Below are positions 60,417 through 64,000 of a DNA stretch of 64,000 nt, piece after piece. The stretch comes from Parapristionchus giblindavisi (Eukaryota; Nematoda; Chromadorea; Rhabditida; Diplogasteridae), in contig CALSFV010000315.1 of assembly GCA_943737045.1 (NCBI GenBank), positions 186,001-250,000 on the forward strand. The letters are read 5' to 3'. The notes below the pieces were generated by a model, which saw only the letters and a program-made list of their open reading frames with translations, ran no database searches and was not told the origin of the DNA. Each line of letters starts with the position of its first letter. The first letter of the stretch is position 1. The position numbers and the translations under genes were made by a program.

Positions 60417-62176
60417 AATATAACACACTATCTTAGAAAATCGACATATGTGCGGTATCGATGAAAAATGAATTTTTCTGTTTTATGTGTGATAATTACA
60501 GGCTCCATGAGTGAAGTACACTGGTACTTGGAAATTGCTTCCAATTGAAAATTCGCTTCAGGGGGTGACCACACAACAGTTTGGCGCCTTTTCCTAAAAA
60601 GTTTATTTCGATACCAATCGATTCTGGAGTGGGCGCAATGGACTCCTTGGCTAATTCTAAGAAACTATTGCTAAAGAGAGTTTTTCGATCAAAGGTCAAT
60701 GAAGGCTGGAATTCGGGAATATTCTTAATAATTTTCACATTAAATTAATTCTCACTATTTTCCCATGGAGAAAGTAAATTTTTTATTTGCTCAATCGCTT
60801 CTGCATATTATATTACACTTTTATTTTAAAAAGTGTAATTTATAAAAAATGGGAAATTTATGTACGAATCAATTTGGTTCGTTGGACTTAATTGTGGTGA
60901 GGATTGGCGACGTTCCCTAAAAAGTTTATTTCGAATCCTATCGATTCGTGAGTGGGCGCATTAGAATCCTTGTCTAATTCTAAGAAACTATTGCTGAGGA
61001 AAGTTTTTCGATTAACGGTCAACGAACGCTGGAATTGGGAATTTTCGAAAAATAAAGTTTACATTAAATTAATTCTCACTATTTTCCCATGGCGAATGTA
61101 AACTTTTTATTTGCTCAATCTCTGCTACATAATATAACATATCTTAGCACGTATACGAATAAGTGAATAGAATAGTAATTACATCACAATGATGATTAGA
61201 ATAGAGAGCAACACTGCCCAACTGCTGCAGCACTCCGAACCACAGGATGAACAGTCAAATACCCGTATTATTGCGTTGAAATACGCACGAAACTAGCAGA
61301 AAAGCGACAAAAAATCGATTAGGAAATCTTTATTCTTACCCTTACCTCAATTCCTCGCCATAATTCATATAACAACGACAAAATTGATTCGAACACAAAT
61401 TTATATTTTTTTTATAAATTACATTTTTTTAACTGAAGATGTGTTATATTATGTAGCAGAGATTGAGCAAATAAAAAGTTTACATTCGCCATGGGAAAAT
61501 AATGAGAATTAATTTAATGTAAACTTTATTTTTCGAAAATTCCCAATTCCAGCGTTCGCTGACCGTTAATCGAAAAACTTTCCTCAGCAATAGTTTCTTA
61601 GAATTAGACAAGGATTCTAATGCGCCCACTCACGAATCGATAGAATTCGAAATAAACGTTTTAGGAAACGTCGCCAATCCTCACCACAATTAAGTCCAAC
61701 GAACCAAATTGATTCGTACACAAATTTCCCATTTTTTATAAATTACACTTTTTAAACTAAAGGTGTAATATAATATGCAGAAGCGATTGAGCAAATAAAA
61801 AATTTACTTTCTCCATGGGAAAATAGTGAGAATTAATTTAATGTGAAAATTATTACGAATATTCCCGAATTCCAGCCTTCGTTGACCTTTGATCGAAAAA
61901 CTCTCCTTGACAATAGTTTCTTAGAATTAGCCAAGGAGTCCATTGCGCCCACTCCAGAATCGATTGGTATCGAAATAAACTTTTTAGGAAAAGGCGCCAA
62001 ACCGTTGTGTGGTCACCCCCTGAAGCGAATTTTCAATTGGAAGCAATTTCCAAGTACCAGTGTACTTAACTCATGGAGCCTGTAATTATCACCCCTTAAA
62101 CTGAAAAATTCATTTTTCATCGATACCAAAAAATATTCCAGTTGTTGAATTCTCTCAGATAGTGTTTTATATATAC
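60417..62176. mobile_element. Foldback element with arms of about 730 bp
   Basis: The left arm (about 60417-61147) and right arm (about 61438-62172) are near-perfect inverted copies, for example GGTATCGATGAAAAATGAAT on the left against ATTCATTTTTCATCGATACC on the right, around a unique core of about 290 bp. Each arm itself contains a direct repeat: the phrase AATTCTCACTATTTTCCCAT recurs about 320 bp apart. The same 80-codon frame (KIIKNIPEFQPSLTFDRKTL...) is open in both arms, once per strand, and is about 95% identical between them. No transposase is recognisable. Confidence 0.88.
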
Positions 62177-62248
62177 AAAATATACAAAAATTCAAAGGAA
62201 AAATTTGGCTTCGTAAAACGTTCTAACGTTTAGATGTCTAAATGAGTT

Positions 62249-63844
62249 CTAAAATCTATTCAATTGTTCATGTTTACTTGTAAGAGGAACATATATAACT
62301 CCATGTAATGTTTTCTGTCGATATTTCTCCCCTTCACGATCGATTTGAATGAATTCCTACAAAGAATAATCATTACATTTATAGTAGCATTTCAAAGCAA
62401 AAAGAATGGCATTTCTATTAATTCTTTTGTTTTTTTTTCTGCAAAGAAGCAGCGCTCATAAACAAATATTAGTCAGAAAAGAATATAAGTGGTTAAATTT
62501 ATCCCTTTCAGTTGTTTTCCTTATTTTCAGTGAGCAATTTAGAAATATACGATTTATTTCGTTAAAAAGTAACTTTTGTCTCTTCATTTCCTATACTATT
62601 TCATCGTTCTTAATGAACAAGATAGTATTGATAGAAGATGTTCACCTGATTTCGATTTCCTCCAACAGGAACGACCATTCTTCCTCCATCTGCTAGTTGT
62701 TTTATTAACTGAAAGATCAAAGATCAAATATTCAATAATTCAAATTTGATAAACTATTAGTAGATAGTCTAAAAGGGATAAAAGCCTAGAGAAACGTGAT
62801 CGGTGATTCGGCCCTTGGTCTAGATACCGACCACACCCCTGGGGGTGGGTCTCGTCAGTAGATAAGCCCCAGGAGAACAATTATTTGAGTAATGTTTAAA
62901 AAAAAGATCAACGATCAGATGTTACAATCTTACTTCAACAGGTAATGAAGGTGCTGCAGCTCCAACATGAATAGCATGATATCCTCCTTGAATAGGATAT
63001 CCAAATCTTCCATCTCCTTCTATTATAGTTACTCTTCCACTACTTAATAGATGTGAATGATGCTGTAAAAGAACTTAATTAATTCCATTTCCATAGATCA
63101 TTTGACAATTTCCGCTGGATAGATATAATTAATTCAGTGAGATATTTGTTAGCGAATAGCTAAAACATCGTTTTCGTGCGAATCTATAGACTAAACATAT
63201 TGCAGAATTATTCAAAAATACCTTAGCGATGTTTTTCCTTGATAATTCGACCAATTCTGGTATATGTTCAATACCGTTCACTTTTCCTGTTGGTCCAACC
63301 TATAAGAATTGTAATATAATCTCATTTCATATAATCCCATATTCTTCATTTTCATCTCATTTCATTCATTCTTTTCTTATTCTCATTCATCCCCTTCTTC
63401 TTCTTCTTCTTCTTCTTCTTCTTCATTTTCTTCTTTATCATCCTCTTTTCTTTAATGAAACCTTCTTCATTCTTCATTCTCGATTATCCTCTATTTGTCC
63501 TCTAATTTCATGAATTCTTTCTATTCTTTTATCCATCCATCTTCTTCTTTTCCTTCCTCTTCTTCAATCACATTCCTTCTTCATTCTATTCTAACACTAC
63601 ATTCACCCTTTCCCTTCCCCTCTTCTTCTTCTTCTTCTTTTAACCCTTCCCATAGTACTTTTGGTTATTTTGCACGATCCTTCACTATTAATAATCTATT
63701 ATCGTTGAATGAAATAAGTGAATGATTGATAATTCTAACCATGATAGCCATAGCAGCAGTTAGATATCCACTTCCACTTCCAACATCTAATACACGAGAA
63801 CCTTCTATTAGTTTATCATGTAATCTCTCCAAGGCCGCTGCATG
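62249..63844 (-). CDS. pcm-1: Protein-L-isoaspartate O-methyltransferase (5' end beyond window)
   Basis: Repairs isoaspartyl damage in aged proteins by S-adenosylmethionine-dependent methylation; cytosolic. Five exons: 63844-63740, 63299-63222, 63062-62934, 62708-62646 and 62356-62249. Visible motifs: [12 protein letters not shown], then [17 protein letters not shown] (SAM-binding motif I), [40 protein letters not shown] (motif II region), [14 protein letters not shown], and the C-terminus [17 protein letters not shown] with the stop at 62251-62249. All match PCMT in order and spacing. The N-terminal third, with the ISAPHMHA-type substrate loop, lies in exons past 64000. The 63300-63739 intron contains CTTCTT runs; the 62357-62645 and 62709-62933 introns show no further exon. 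Confidence 0.93.
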
Positions 63845-64000
63845 CTGCAATCATTATTTTATATTTTTACATATCGACTTTTTAAAATATTTTAAATACG
63901 CATATTTAAATTTTAGAGGCGTAGACTAGACTACTTGATGTACTTATGCAAAGTGTTTCCTCACGTTTTCCCTTCCTTTCTTGTCTATTATTTATTCTTC
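63845..64000. other. Intron of the methyltransferase gene
   Basis: Begins (gene sense) upstream of the exon starting [10 protein letters not shown]-rich with no exon seen up to the window edge. Confidence 0.6.

Overview
The window is nuclear DNA from a nematode, most likely a free-living rhabditid or diplogastrid. It is AT-rich, and its genes are split into many short exons (often 60-150 bp) with GT...AG introns. Conserved nematode and animal proteins can be read across the splice junctions. dpy-30 lies directly upstream of rnp-1 on the same strand, an arrangement I recall from the C. elegans dpy-30/rnp-1 operon. There is no sign of a bacterial or organelle origin.

Layout. 1-6231 (-): 3' part of a VAB-8/KIF26-type divergent kinesin whose tail runs off the left edge. 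6232-12431: gene-poor DNA packed with GAGAGG-type purine tracts. 12432-29677 (-): DHTKD1, a mitochondrial 2-oxoadipate/2-oxoglutarate dehydrogenase E1 whose introns are swollen by microsatellites, a three-level nest of transposons and a 2.7 kb tandem array of a 30-bp unit. 30686-31417 (+): a tiny single-pass membrane protein. 32035-35538 (-): rnp-1 (RRM plus CCHC zinc knuckle). 35836-36468 (-): dpy-30. 36739-45729 (+): CABIN1/Hir3 homologue, head-to-head with dpy-30. 46069-48584 (+): WDR74/Nsa1 homologue. 48904-50481 (-): a secreted repeat protein that looks like a chondroitin proteoglycan core or processed precursor. 50524-52630: a pure purine minisatellite lying where that gene's promoter should be. 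53189-56329 (-): a small secreted protein of unknown function. 56816-57320: a broken mariner. 57709-58314 (+): a secreted or membrane protein with an activin type II receptor-like cysteine pattern. 58317-60042 (+): a multi-pass membrane protein with a C-terminal MSP domain. 60417-62176: a foldback element. 62249-63844 (-): protein-L-isoaspartate methyltransferase, 5' end beyond the window.

The genes are functionally mixed: chromatin (DPY-30, CABIN1), ribosome assembly (WDR74), RNA binding (RNP-1), mitochondrial lysine catabolism (DHTKD1), protein repair (PCM) and secreted or matrix proteins. The only likely operon-like units are dpy-30>rnp-1 and, more weakly, CABIN1>WDR74. Transposable elements are almost all non-autonomous (TIR/MITE or foldback) and sit in introns. 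Several have clean target-site duplications that allow base-level boundaries.

Limits: gene models were assembled by eye from frames, splice phases and family resemblance. Exon ends in the conserved genes are usually secure to the base where phases close. First exons of the kinesin and DHTKD1, and parts of the 58.3-60 kb gene, remain uncertain. Database matches are from memory and were not searched.
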